Positions 52,893 through 60,796 of a stretch of DNA of 64,000 nucleotides are shown in pieces. The position numbers and the translations under genes were made by a program. The stretch is from positions 124,001-188,000 of the forward strand of contig NC_012704.1 in assembly GCF_000023145.1 (NCBI RefSeq), in the 5' to 3' direction. The DNA is from Corynebacterium kroppenstedtii DSM 44385. Lineage in GTDB: Bacteria > Actinomycetota > Actinomycetes > Mycobacteriales > Mycobacteriaceae. The stretch's first letter is position 1. The number at the start of each line of letters is the position of its first letter. A model generated the notes under the pieces. It was not told where the DNA came from and ran no database searches. It saw only the letters and a program-made list of their open reading frames with translations.

Positions 52893-54356
52893 GTGTCTAT
52901 TGATCCGAAAGAGCTGATAGCGAAAACTCCCACCCAGTTGTTTATTAATGGGAAGTGGGTTGATTCGTCTAGCTCAGACACGTTTGATGTTGAGAACCCT
53001 GCCACCGGTGAGGTCATTGCAACCGTGGCTAGCGCAACTGGCGATGATGCCATTAAGGCTCTTGACGCGGCATCCGATGCTCAATAAGAGTGGTCGCATA
53101 CGTCGACCCGTAAGCGCAGCTCAATCCTGAAAAAGGCGTTTGACCTGGTTCAAGAGAACTCTGAGGAATTAGCCACGTTGATGACGCTCGAAATGGGGAA
53201 GCCCCTCGCGGAATCCCGCAGTGAGGTGACTTATGGAGGGGAGTTCCTCCGCTGGTTTTCCGAGGAGGCCAACCGCATTGGTGGTCAATATTCCACGAGC
53301 CCGGAGGGCACTCTACGATTCCTGGTTTCTCGCCGCCCCGTGGGTCCATGTTTCCTCATTACTCCGTGGAATTTCCCGCTCGCGATGGGCACCCGCAAAA
53401 TCGGCCCAGTGCTGGCCGCCGGTTGCACCGTCGTGTTGAAGCCTGCGCGCCTGACGCCTCTCACCTCGCTGTACTTCATTGAGCTGCTGCGCCAGGCCGG
53501 CGTGCCGGAGGGCGTCGTCAATGTAGTGCCGTCGAAATCCGCGTCCTCAGTGTCGGAGCCGATCATGGAGGATTCGCGCTTGCGCAAGATGTCGTTCACC
53601 GGCTCGACCGGCGTCGGTAAGCACCTGCTCGAGGCTGCTTCGAAGAATGTGTTGCGCACCTCGATGGAGCTGGGCGGCAATGCTCCGTTTGTCGTTTTTG
53701 ACGACGCCGATCTGGACAAGGCTGTTGAGGGCGCGATGGCTGCAAAGATGCGGAACATGGGGGAGGCTTGTACCGCTGCGAACCGGTTTATTGTGCATGA
53801 GTCGGTGGCCGAGGAGTTCTCGAAGAAACTGGCCCAGGCGATGGGTAATCTGACCTGCGGAAATGGATTGGATGAGGGCACCACGTGTGGCCCTCTGATT
53901 GAGAAGAAAGCCCTGGATAACGTTGCCGCTTTAGTTGATGATGCTAAAGAGAAGGGCGCGAAGGTGCTCTGTGACGGCGAGCCCCTCGGCGGCAAAGGCT
54001 ATTTCTACAAGCCGACGGTGCTGTACCCCGTTCCAACCGATGCGCGAGTATTCAGTGAGGAAATTTTTGGACCCGTCGCCCCGATTACAACATTCTCGAC
54101 GGAAAGCCAGGCACTTGAGTTAGCCAACGATACTGAATATGGATTGTCATCCTATTTATTTACGACGAATGTCCAGCGCGCGCTGCGGTTCTCGGAGGAC
54201 CTCGAGGCTGGAATGGCCGGGTTGAATGTGGGAGTGCTATCCAACGCCGCGGCTCCATTTGGTGGCGTGAAGCAGTCCGGCCTGGGCCGCGAAGGCGGAA
54301 ACGCCGGCATTGAGGAGTACCAGGAGGTTCGCTATATCGCGATGCCGACGGAGTAG
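52893..54356 (+). pseudogene. gabD: Succinate-semialdehyde-type dehydrogenase interrupted by an in-frame TAA
   Basis: Translation from the GTG at 52893 (AAAGG upstream) gives the family N-terminus LFINGKWVDSSSSDTF and ENPATGEVIATV. It runs to a TAA at 53085 (codon 65), after which the same frame continues without other stops to 54356. Read through, it would be 487 residues, the normal length for GabD-type enzymes. Downstream motifs are intact: PWNFPLAMGTRKIGP, FTGSTGVGKHLL, the catalytic Glu in MELGGNAPF, the catalytic Cys in GEACTAANRF, and LGREGGNAG. One substitution explains the break. An ATG at 53178 opens a shorter 392-residue frame lacking ~95 residues. It is convergent with eutC, 13 bases apart. 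Confidence 0.85.
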
Positions 54357-54369
54357 AGGTGCGAACTCG

Positions 54370-55209
54370 TTAGCTGGAACTGGAAATAGCTTGCCGCGTC
54401 GCTTTCAACGCCGCACCCGATTTCCCCAATTTCATCATTTTCGAGATGAGGTCGGCCGCGGTGAATGCCGCGTGGTCATAACTCAGCCCGTCCGGCGGGT
54501 GAATGTTGGAAATGCAGTTCCGCCGCTCGTCGGTCGTCCCCGGTGACGCGTTATACGTGATGTACATGCCTAGCGAATATGGCACCGAAAGCCCCGGACG
54601 CTCGCCGATAATGACGACAACCACGCGCATGTTCATGGCGTGCGCAATGTGATCGCCCAACGCGACCCGCGCTTGGTCAGCTCTAACGGTGGGGGCAATG
54701 GAGAGCTCCGGGCAGATGCGGTGAAGCGTATCTCGCAACGCCTCTTCCGTGGCTTTCCCGTGATAGGACAGCGCATCGGGGGAGAGGCCATCCGCCATGA
54801 CTATCCCCACATCCCATCCGGCCTCACGAGTGGGCAGTTTCTCCAGATCCTCATCATTGGGGAGTCGTCCCAGGTCAGGGCGTCGTAAATACTCAGACCG
54901 ATTCCCGGCGCGTGACCGCACGAGCGATGCGTCGGCAAGGAAAGAAAGTCCGTTCGTGGTGCCGGAACTACCCGCGTCACCCGAATCATCCGCGCCACCG
55001 GCATGACTTGAATGAACAGCATCGCGTGCGGCAGCGTGAGCTGCTGCGAACGATAGTTTCGATGAGGTCGGTTGGGCTGCGCCGTGTCTGCCTAACCCGA
55101 TCCGCGCCGGGGTGAGATCACGGACTCTCGCCCACGCGTCGGGACGATGATCGTCCTTAGCGCGGCCGGCATCGCCACCCGTGGTCGTGACGTCGAGCTG
55201 CCTCGTCAT
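54370..55209 (-). CDS. eutC: Ethanolamine ammonia-lyase small subunit
   Basis: The ATG at 55209 overlaps the eutB stop as ATGA, so I choose it over the frame's first ATG at 55218. The protein of about 279 residues has the EutC features: the early TPARIGLGRHGAAQPTS motif, the DPLSPDALSY-like ADGLSPDALSYHGKA region, and the ERPGLSVPYSLGMYITYNA stretch, with RRNCISNIHPPDGLSY near the end. With EutB it forms the adenosylcobalamin-dependent enzyme that splits ethanolamine into acetaldehyde and ammonia. Last gene of the eat-eutB-eutC unit. No eutA reactivase gene is nearby. Confidence 0.94.
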   Translation of the reverse strand: MTRQLDVTTTGGDAGRAKDDHRPDAWARVRDLTPARIGLGRHGAAQPTSSKLSFAAAHAAARDAVHSSHAGGADDSGDAGSSGTTNGLSFLADASLVRSRAGNRSEYLRRPDLGRLPNDEDLEKLPTREAGWDVGIVMADGLSPDALSYHGKATEEALRDTLHRICPELSIAPTVRADQARVALGDHIAHAMNMRVVVVIIGERPGLSVPYSLGMYITYNASPGTTDERRNCISNIHPPDGLSYDHAAFTAADLISKMMKLGKSGAALKATRQAISSSS

Positions 55210-56603
55210 GATGTCCACCCCAATTCGATCGCATGCTCGGGTGAGAGCGCAGGCGCAGGTCCGTCGTCGGCAAGTAAACCGGCCTCATCCGTGACCCCGG
55301 TTGTGTGCAACCACTCTTCGAATTCGGGCGCCGGCCGTTTGCCCATGGTGGCGCGAACCTGCGCGATGTCATGGAAGGACAGAGACTGATAGCCCAGCAT
55401 GATGTCGTCGGCACCCGGAACGGCAATAACGAAACCGGTGTTCGCCGCGGCCAGAAGGTGCAGGAGCGTGTCCATATCGTCGCTATCCGTTTCGGCATGG
55501 TTGGTGTAGCACACGTCGCACCCCATTTGAATGCCCAGGAGCCGGCCGCAGAAATTGTCCTCTAGCCCCGCCCGGATAATTTGCTTACCGTCGTACAGGT
55601 ATTCGGGCCCGATGAACCCCACCACCGTATTAACCAACAGCGGCCGATACGCACGCGCCACCCCGTACGCGCGAGCCTCCAAAGTTTGCTGGTCAACCGG
55701 CCCATCGACACCGATGTTCGCACCCGCCGACAGGCACGATCCCTGGCCGGTCTCAAAATACAAAGCATTCGTGCCGACGGTTCCTCGGTGCAATTCGTCC
55801 GCGGCCTGCTCTGCTTCGGCCAGCATGTCGAGCGACACCCCGAAGGACCGCAGCGCTCCCTGCGTCCCCGCAATTGATTGAAAAGGCAGGTCCACGGGCG
55901 CGCCGGCCTCCATGAGGTCAATCGTCGTCGAGATATGTGTGAGCACGCTCGACTGCATGGGGATGGAGTACCGCCGCCGCACCTCGTCGAGCAGAAGCAG
56001 CAGGTCACGGACCGCTTCGGGGGAATCGCCGGCCGGATTAATGCCTACCACCGCGTCGCCGCACCCAAACAGCAGCCCGTCGAGGACACTGGCCGCCACA
56101 CCCGCGGGGTCATCGGTGGGGTGGTTGGGTTGTAGGCGCGACGACAAACAGCCAGGTAAACCCAGTGTTGTGCGGAATTTCGTGACGACGCTCAACGCGG
56201 CGGAGACCGCGATCAGCTCGCCATTGCTCATCAGTTTGGAGACAGCCGCGGCCATCTCTGGTGTTAATGCCCACGCCAACGAGGAGATGTCGGCGCCGCG
56301 ATAGGCCTGTTCCAGGAGGTATTCGCGGAATGAGCCTACGGTCATATGCGCGAGCGGGCGAAACGCGTCGGAGTCGTGGGTTCGGTGGATGAGGTCTGTG
56401 ACGGCATCTTCGATGAGTGGGCGACGGAGGAACTCGCTGAGTCCCACGTCTGCCAGCACCATGGCGGCGGCGACGCGCTCGGCCGCGGAATTGGCGGCGC
56501 ATCCGGCCAGTTGGTCGCCCGAGCGGATAGGTGACGCCTTCGCCATCACCTCTGTTAAGGAGTCGAATGAGTAGGTGTGTCCAGCTAGGTGTTGGGAAAA
56601 CAT
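55206..56603 (-). CDS. eutB: Ethanolamine ammonia-lyase large subunit
   Basis: The 465-residue protein matches EutB (450-460 residues): AKASPIRSGDQLAGCAA near the start, ARAYRPLLVNTVVGFIGPEYLYDGKQIIRAGLEDNF, DVCYTNHAETDSDDMDTLLHLLAAA and the VPGADDIMLGYQSLSFHD region. EutB carries the catalytic site and binds B12 with EutC. It starts directly at the stop of the permease gene (TAATG) and overlaps eutC by four bases, so the three are a translationally coupled operon. No microcompartment shell proteins lie here, so the enzyme is probably free in the cytoplasm. Confidence 0.95.
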   Translation of the reverse strand: MFSQHLAGHTYSFDSLTEVMAKASPIRSGDQLAGCAANSAAERVAAAMVLADVGLSEFLRRPLIEDAVTDLIHRTHDSDAFRPLAHMTVGSFREYLLEQAYRGADISSLAWALTPEMAAAVSKLMSNGELIAVSAALSVVTKFRTTLGLPGCLSSRLQPNHPTDDPAGVAASVLDGLLFGCGDAVVGINPAGDSPEAVRDLLLLLDEVRRRYSIPMQSSVLTHISTTIDLMEAGAPVDLPFQSIAGTQGALRSFGVSLDMLAEAEQAADELHRGTVGTNALYFETGQGSCLSAGANIGVDGPVDQQTLEARAYGVARAYRPLLVNTVVGFIGPEYLYDGKQIIRAGLEDNFCGRLLGIQMGCDVCYTNHAETDSDDMDTLLHLLAAANTGFVIAVPGADDIMLGYQSLSFHDIAQVRATMGKRPAPEFEEWLHTTGVTDEAGLLADDGPAPALSPEHAIELGWTS

Positions 56604-58129
56604 TAGCGGACCTCCTCGGCCTGGAGGATGGTGGTTGTGCGCGGGGTGTGGGCGGGAGTTTGCAGGTCAGGTGCCTCCAGGTCGCGCGCTCTCAAGTCCC
56701 GCTCGGGGCGTTCCTGCCTAGCACGTTCCCGCGCTGCACGCTCCTGCGCAATATCCACCGGTGATGTATTCCGGCCCCACACTGCGTATCCGACGGCTGC
56801 CAGCGCCATCACACCCAACGCACATCCGGCGAGCACAGGCGCATTCATGAACGTTGCCACAACCGCGCCCAGCGACAACACCAACGCAACACCCGAGGTC
56901 ACGACGCCACCGGGCGTCCGGTACGGCCGCGGCAACTCCGGGCGCCGCACCCGCAACACAATATGCGCCACCATCATCAATGCGTACGACACCACGGCAC
57001 CAAACACAGCAACAGACATCAGAGCGTCACCATCCGCCACCAACGTCAACGCAAAACCCACGCACGCAGGGACAATCAACGCCCACGTCGGCGCGCCGCG
57101 TCGGTTCGTCGTCGATAAGAAAGCGGGAAGCAAACCGGCACGGGACAGCGAAAACGTTAGCCGCGAATAGCCATAAATGATTGAAAAGAACGACGCCACC
57201 AGGCCCAACAAGGCCGCGTAGTTGATGGCCACCACAACGGCATGGTTCGCGCCGACGCGCTCAAGGGCGGCCACCAGCGGATTTCCCGACTCGGCCACCA
57301 CGCCAGTGCCCGCGGCACCCGGCCCCACGACCATCATCGTGATAGCCGCCACTAACAGGATCATCATTGCGACGACGATCGCCTTCGGAACCGATCGCGC
57401 CGGGTCCTTCGCCTCTTCGGCAGCCATCGGAACGCCCTCGATGGCCAGGAAGAACCACATGGCGAAAGGAATAGCCGCCCAAATTCCCGCGAAGCCACCA
57501 TCGAAAAGAGAAATGCGGTCAGGCGTACCGGGTGCAGTGTGGGATGATGCTCCCGACCAGCCATCGGTGAACGCGCTGATATGCACGTGCGGGGCCATCA
57601 CCACGGTGTACAGCACCAGTGCAGCGACGGCGATGATGGTGACGACGCACATCGCTTTGAGGGCCTCGCCGGCGCCTGCCAGGTGGACAACCACCACCGC
57701 GATGTAGCAGAAGAGATAAATGGGCCAACCTGCGGGAACGCCCGGGATGTGGAGGGATTCAACATAACTGCTGATGAAGGTTGCGATGGCGGCGGGGGCC
57801 AGCACGTACTCCAACAGAATGGCGATCGCCGTCATGAAACCGGCGAAATCACCCACTGCTACCTGCGCAAACAGGTGGCCACCGCCCGCTGAGGGGAGGG
57901 CGGCCGACAGCTCCGCGAGGGCCAGACACATGCCCATGTACAGCACCGCAACGATGAGGAGAGCACAGAAAAGGCCACCCCAGCCGCCGGAGCCGAGTCC
58001 GAACTGCCAACCGGCGAAGTCCCCCGAGATGACGAACGATACGCCGAGTCCAGCCAGGACAACCCAGTTGAAGGAACCCTGTTTCAAATGGGTCGATAGC
58101 TGTGTAGTGGTCTCAAGTGTTGCGGTCAT
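56603..58129 (-). CDS. eat: Ethanolamine permease (APC superfamily)
   Basis: The 508-residue protein has about twelve helices of the amino-acid-polyamine-organocation fold, with early SFNWVVLAGLGVSFVISGDFAGW and LALAELSAALPSAGGGHLFAQ, and an MWFFLAIEGVPMAAEEAKDPARSVPKA stretch typical of ethanolamine (eat) permeases. The C-terminal tail is cytoplasmic and charged with Arg/Glu (ERAARERARQERPERDL). It supplies ethanolamine to EutBC encoded immediately after with a one-base overlap. A candidate operator lies ~75 bases upstream. Confidence 0.92.
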   Translation of the reverse strand: MTATLETTTQLSTHLKQGSFNWVVLAGLGVSFVISGDFAGWQFGLGSGGWGGLFCALLIVAVLYMGMCLALAELSAALPSAGGGHLFAQVAVGDFAGFMTAIAILLEYVLAPAAIATFISSYVESLHIPGVPAGWPIYLFCYIAVVVVHLAGAGEALKAMCVVTIIAVAALVLYTVVMAPHVHISAFTDGWSGASSHTAPGTPDRISLFDGGFAGIWAAIPFAMWFFLAIEGVPMAAEEAKDPARSVPKAIVVAMMILLVAAITMMVVGPGAAGTGVVAESGNPLVAALERVGANHAVVVAINYAALLGLVASFFSIIYGYSRLTFSLSRAGLLPAFLSTTNRRGAPTWALIVPACVGFALTLVADGDALMSVAVFGAVVSYALMMVAHIVLRVRRPELPRPYRTPGGVVTSGVALVLSLGAVVATFMNAPVLAGCALGVMALAAVGYAVWGRNTSPVDIAQERAARERARQERPERDLRARDLEAPDLQTPAHTPRTTTILQAEEVR

Positions 58130-58201
58130 AGTGAGACGGTAGGTGCGCTTTCTCTCTGTCCCGTTGCTGCCATGTTGCGGAAGCGTTGCTTTTCTGAGTT
58201 T

Positions 58202-58221
58202 GTGTTACGGCGGGGTAACAC
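58202..58221. promoter_or_regulatory. Candidate operator upstream of the ethanolamine operon
   Basis: The arms GTGTTAC (58202-58208) and GTAACAC (58215-58221) form a perfect 7-bp inverted repeat with a 6-base spacer, 73 bases before the eat start. This size and form suits a dimeric repressor such as a GntR or TetR type. No regulator gene sits adjacent. Confidence 0.5.
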
Positions 58222-58304
58222 GGGGTGGGTGGTGGTGTTGGAGGACTTGACCCCGGCGACGGGAGATCGGCGTTCTCAAGAAAGCGCAGATTTTTACAGT
58301 GATT

Positions 58305-58501
58305 CCACAGGTTTGTTTTGTTGTTTATCCAGGTGGGCTTCGTAGGTTAAATCTCGTAAGCGAAACAGAGAACGTAGAAACAGAAAAGCGGCTCACGCTT
58401 TTCGCGACCTGAAAGTTTGGTGATTCATCTCGATCCTTGAGGGAGCAATGGGACAAAAGGAGTGCCGTACCTGCTGGGGAGCAAGGTGCGGCGCTCCTTT
58501 C
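58305..58501 (+). repeat. Structured repeat, copy A
   Basis: This ~197-bp segment resembles 58922-59103 over its full length. Shared blocks include GTTTTGTTGTTT, ACCTGAAAGTTTGGTGATT, GAGGGAGCAATGGGACAAA and CCGTACCTGCTGGGGAGCAA. It ends in a long hairpin at about 58461-58495 (GTGCCGTACC with GGTGCGGCGC, GGGG tetraloop over TGCT/AGCA). A private inner hairpin, GAAAAGCG/CGCTTTTC, is near 58383-58403. It carries no intact gene. Confidence 0.75.
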
Positions 58502-58921
58502 ATGTGTGCGAGGGGCGGTATGGCCGCTGTAAGGGGACTGCCCTACGAACACACTGTTGGCAGTTCGCGAGCGCACAGAGGGGTACGTCGCAAACAGGGG
58601 AAGTAGAGAAACTGAAGGCAGCTGGCCAGTATCGGATTTATAGTTTCTCTATGGGCAATAACGAGAGCGACTGCATCGTCATTTCCGATCATCGCTACTT
58701 AACGCCCGGCATGGTCAAAATGTGGAAAAGGTTAAGTGAGGACGAAAATACAGCATCACATCAAAGAGGCTGTGTATTTTCCCGAAGAGTACAACGACGG
58801 CTAACCGTTGAGCTTTGTGGAGGTCCAGGGCGGTGAGCTTATGGGCTTTTAGCCGCCATCCACACACCTTCTCGATAACCTGCGGCGACACCTCCATACT
58901 CTCTTCGGTTTTCTCAGTAAC
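58502..58921. other. Spacer between the structured repeats, possible gene remnant
   Basis: A plus-strand frame (58462-58836) crosses from copy A into this spacer and includes the plausible peptide SFSMGNNESDCIVISDHRY and LTPGMVKMWKRLSEDEN, but it has no convincing start or family match. A minus-strand frame at 58715-58924 has no better support. The stretch may hold a degraded coding region. I assign no gene. Confidence 0.35.
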
Positions 58922-59103
58922 CACACAGGTTCGTTTTGTTGTTTGTCCAGGTACGCTTCGTAACTTGTGTCTTGTAAACGGAACAGAGAGGCATCAGCCC
59001 TTCTCACGACCTGAAAGTTTGGTGATTCATTTCGATCCTCGAGGGAGCAATGGGACAAAAGGAGCGCCGTACCTGCTGGGGAGCAAGGTACGGCGCTTCT
59101 TTC
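58922..59103 (+). repeat. Structured repeat, copy B
   Basis: Second copy of the segment at 58305-58501. Its 3' hairpin has a perfect 10-bp stem, GCGCCGTACC (59064-59073) with GGTACGGCGC (59087-59096), capped by TGCT-GGGG-AGCA, and is followed by TTCTTTCTTGTTGTTTT, which would make a good plus-strand terminator. Copy A differs at two stem positions by G-U pairs when read as plus-strand RNA, so the fold is preserved on that strand. Confidence 0.75.
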
Positions 59104-59137
59104 TTGTTGTTTTACCGTGCGTTACCTCGTGCAGCTT

Positions 59138-59452
59138 TTAGCTACAGGTCAGATGGCCACACTCATCCCAGTGGTCTTCATGCTTGTGGTGGAGGTGACC
59201 GTCATGCAGGTAGTCAACGTGGTCACCGTGAGGGATGGCAACGTGGCCGCAACCCGGACCGTGCTCGTGAGGGTGGTTCTCGTGGATCGTGTGTCCTTCA
59301 GTGGTGCATTCGTCCCAGTGGTCCTCGTGCTTGTGGTGGAGGTGACCGTCGTGTACATAGTCGACGTGGTCACCGTGAGGGATGGCAACGTGGCCGCAAC
59401 CCGGACCATGCTCGTGGGTGTGATTCTCGTGAATGACGTGCTCAGCAGTCAT
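59138..59452 (-). CDS. Tandemly duplicated histidine-rich metal-binding protein
   Basis: The ATG at 59452, nine bases after AGGAAGG, gives a 104-residue protein that is two near-identical ~48-residue units. Each contains HEHGPGCGHVAIPHGDHVDY and DGHLHHKHEDHWDEC. Histidine makes up about a quarter of the residues, with Cys in GPGCGH and WDEC in each. Similar single-unit proteins are common in actinobacteria and are often mislabelled as zinc transporters; metal storage or buffering (zinc, nickel or copper) is likely. No signal peptide is present. The DNA shows a 144-base internal repeat. I see no clear Zur operator upstream. Confidence 0.85.
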   Translation of the reverse strand: MTAEHVIHENHTHEHGPGCGHVAIPHGDHVDYVHDGHLHHKHEDHWDECTTEGHTIHENHPHEHGPGCGHVAIPHGDHVDYLHDGHLHHKHEDHWDECGHLTCS

Positions 59453-59644
59453 AGTGCGCAACCTTCCTGTGCGTTTATCGACGCTACGGATACACTCCGC
59501 GCGTTACTCAACTCCGATCTTAACGACATTCACCACATATGGAAAATAGCTGGAAAAGGAATCACAGGATCTCTTATTGAAAACTGATTAGCGCCAAGTT
59601 AGAGTCCGATCCTCCGCCATACCCCTTTGTTAGACTCGCAACCT

Positions 59645-60761
59645 ATGCCAATCATTCGCGTGAGCGCCGCAATCATCCGGAATCGTGACGGCGAGTTCTT
59701 ACTCGTCCGCAAGAAAGGCACAACCGCATTTATGTTCCCTGGCGGCAAGCCCGAGCCAGGGCGAAACCCCAGATCAAACGCTCATTCGCGAACTCGATGA
59801 AGAACTAAACCTCCGCGTTGGAACAGAAGACCTGACCTTCGTCGGCACGTTCCGAACAAACGCTGCTAATGAGGCCAACACGCAACTACTTGCCGACGTT
59901 TTTACGCTCGACGGCTCGCTGCGCTGGGATAATAGCGCCGACGACGATAACGATGGCGACGACACCGATGTCGGCAATAATGACAATAACGACGCGCATG
60001 ACGTAACCCCGCATGCTGAGATCGACGCGGCGCACTGGTTTACCAGCGAGGATATTAAAACCGAACGCGAACCTATCGCGCCTCTGACGCGTGAGGTGGT
60101 GCCGCAGTTATATGGGCGCGGGTTTCTCCTGTTCACCGGTTCGGCGTTGGGGAATAATCCGGTCTATCGGGAGGCCGTGGAGTCGCTGGTGCATTCCATT
60201 GGCGCGCACAATGACCACGTTGTTTATGGTGGCGGGCGCGCGGGCCTCATGGGGGTTGTGGGGGATACCGCCGCTGAGGATGGGACGTTGTGTATCGGCG
60301 TCATCCCCTATTTGCTGGCCGGTGTGGATGGCCCTAATGGGTTTAACCAGGGCGGACGTTCGTATGTGATTCCGCGGGCTGATGGGACGGTGCCCACTCC
60401 GGCGCGTGGGGAAATCGCCCACGACCGGTTGACGCGCTTAGAACTCGTGCCCACGATGTCTGCGCGTAAAACGCGGATGGGGGAATTAGCCGATATCGTC
60501 GTCGGACTCCCCGGAGGTGCAGGCACTGTCGACGAGCTTTTTGATGCGTGGACCCAGCAGCAACTGGGCTACACGCAGCACGCTGTGGCGCTACTCAATG
60601 TGAACGGTTATTGGGATCCACTGATCAGCGCCATTAAACACATGGTGGCGGAGGGTTTCTTAAGCTCTGCGTATTTGGAGTCGCTCATTATTGCGGATAC
60701 CCCACGCGAGCTGTATGAGAAGGTTGACACCTGGGTCCCTCCGGCCCCGAAGTGGGGCTAG
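59645..60761 (+). pseudogene. Nudix-LOG fusion with a frameshift in the Nudix box
   Basis: The ATG at 59645 opens MPIIRVSAAIIRNRDGEF, a Nudix start, which reaches FPGGKPEPG and then shifts. In the +1 frame the sequence continues ETPDQTLIRELDEELNL, completing the Nudix box. One extra G in the GGG at 59759-59761 explains the shift; without it the protein would be 371 residues. The remainder has an Asp/Asn-rich insert (SADDDNDGDDTD) and then a LOG domain (VVYGGGRAGLMG, GLPGGAGTVDELFDAW) like cytokinin-type nucleoside-5'-monophosphate phosphoribohydrolases. The 358-residue frame downstream may still yield a LOG protein from an internal start. Convergent with the dehydrogenase gene. Confidence 0.8.
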
Positions 60762-60796
60762 AGGTCAGCGCACGCCGATCTCCCCCTCGCCAGCAA

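Noticed and set aside
58462..58836. 124-codon plus-strand frame crossing repeat copy A
   Set aside because: Its start is inside the hairpin stem sequence and its second half has no clear family; it may be a remnant, so no gene was called.
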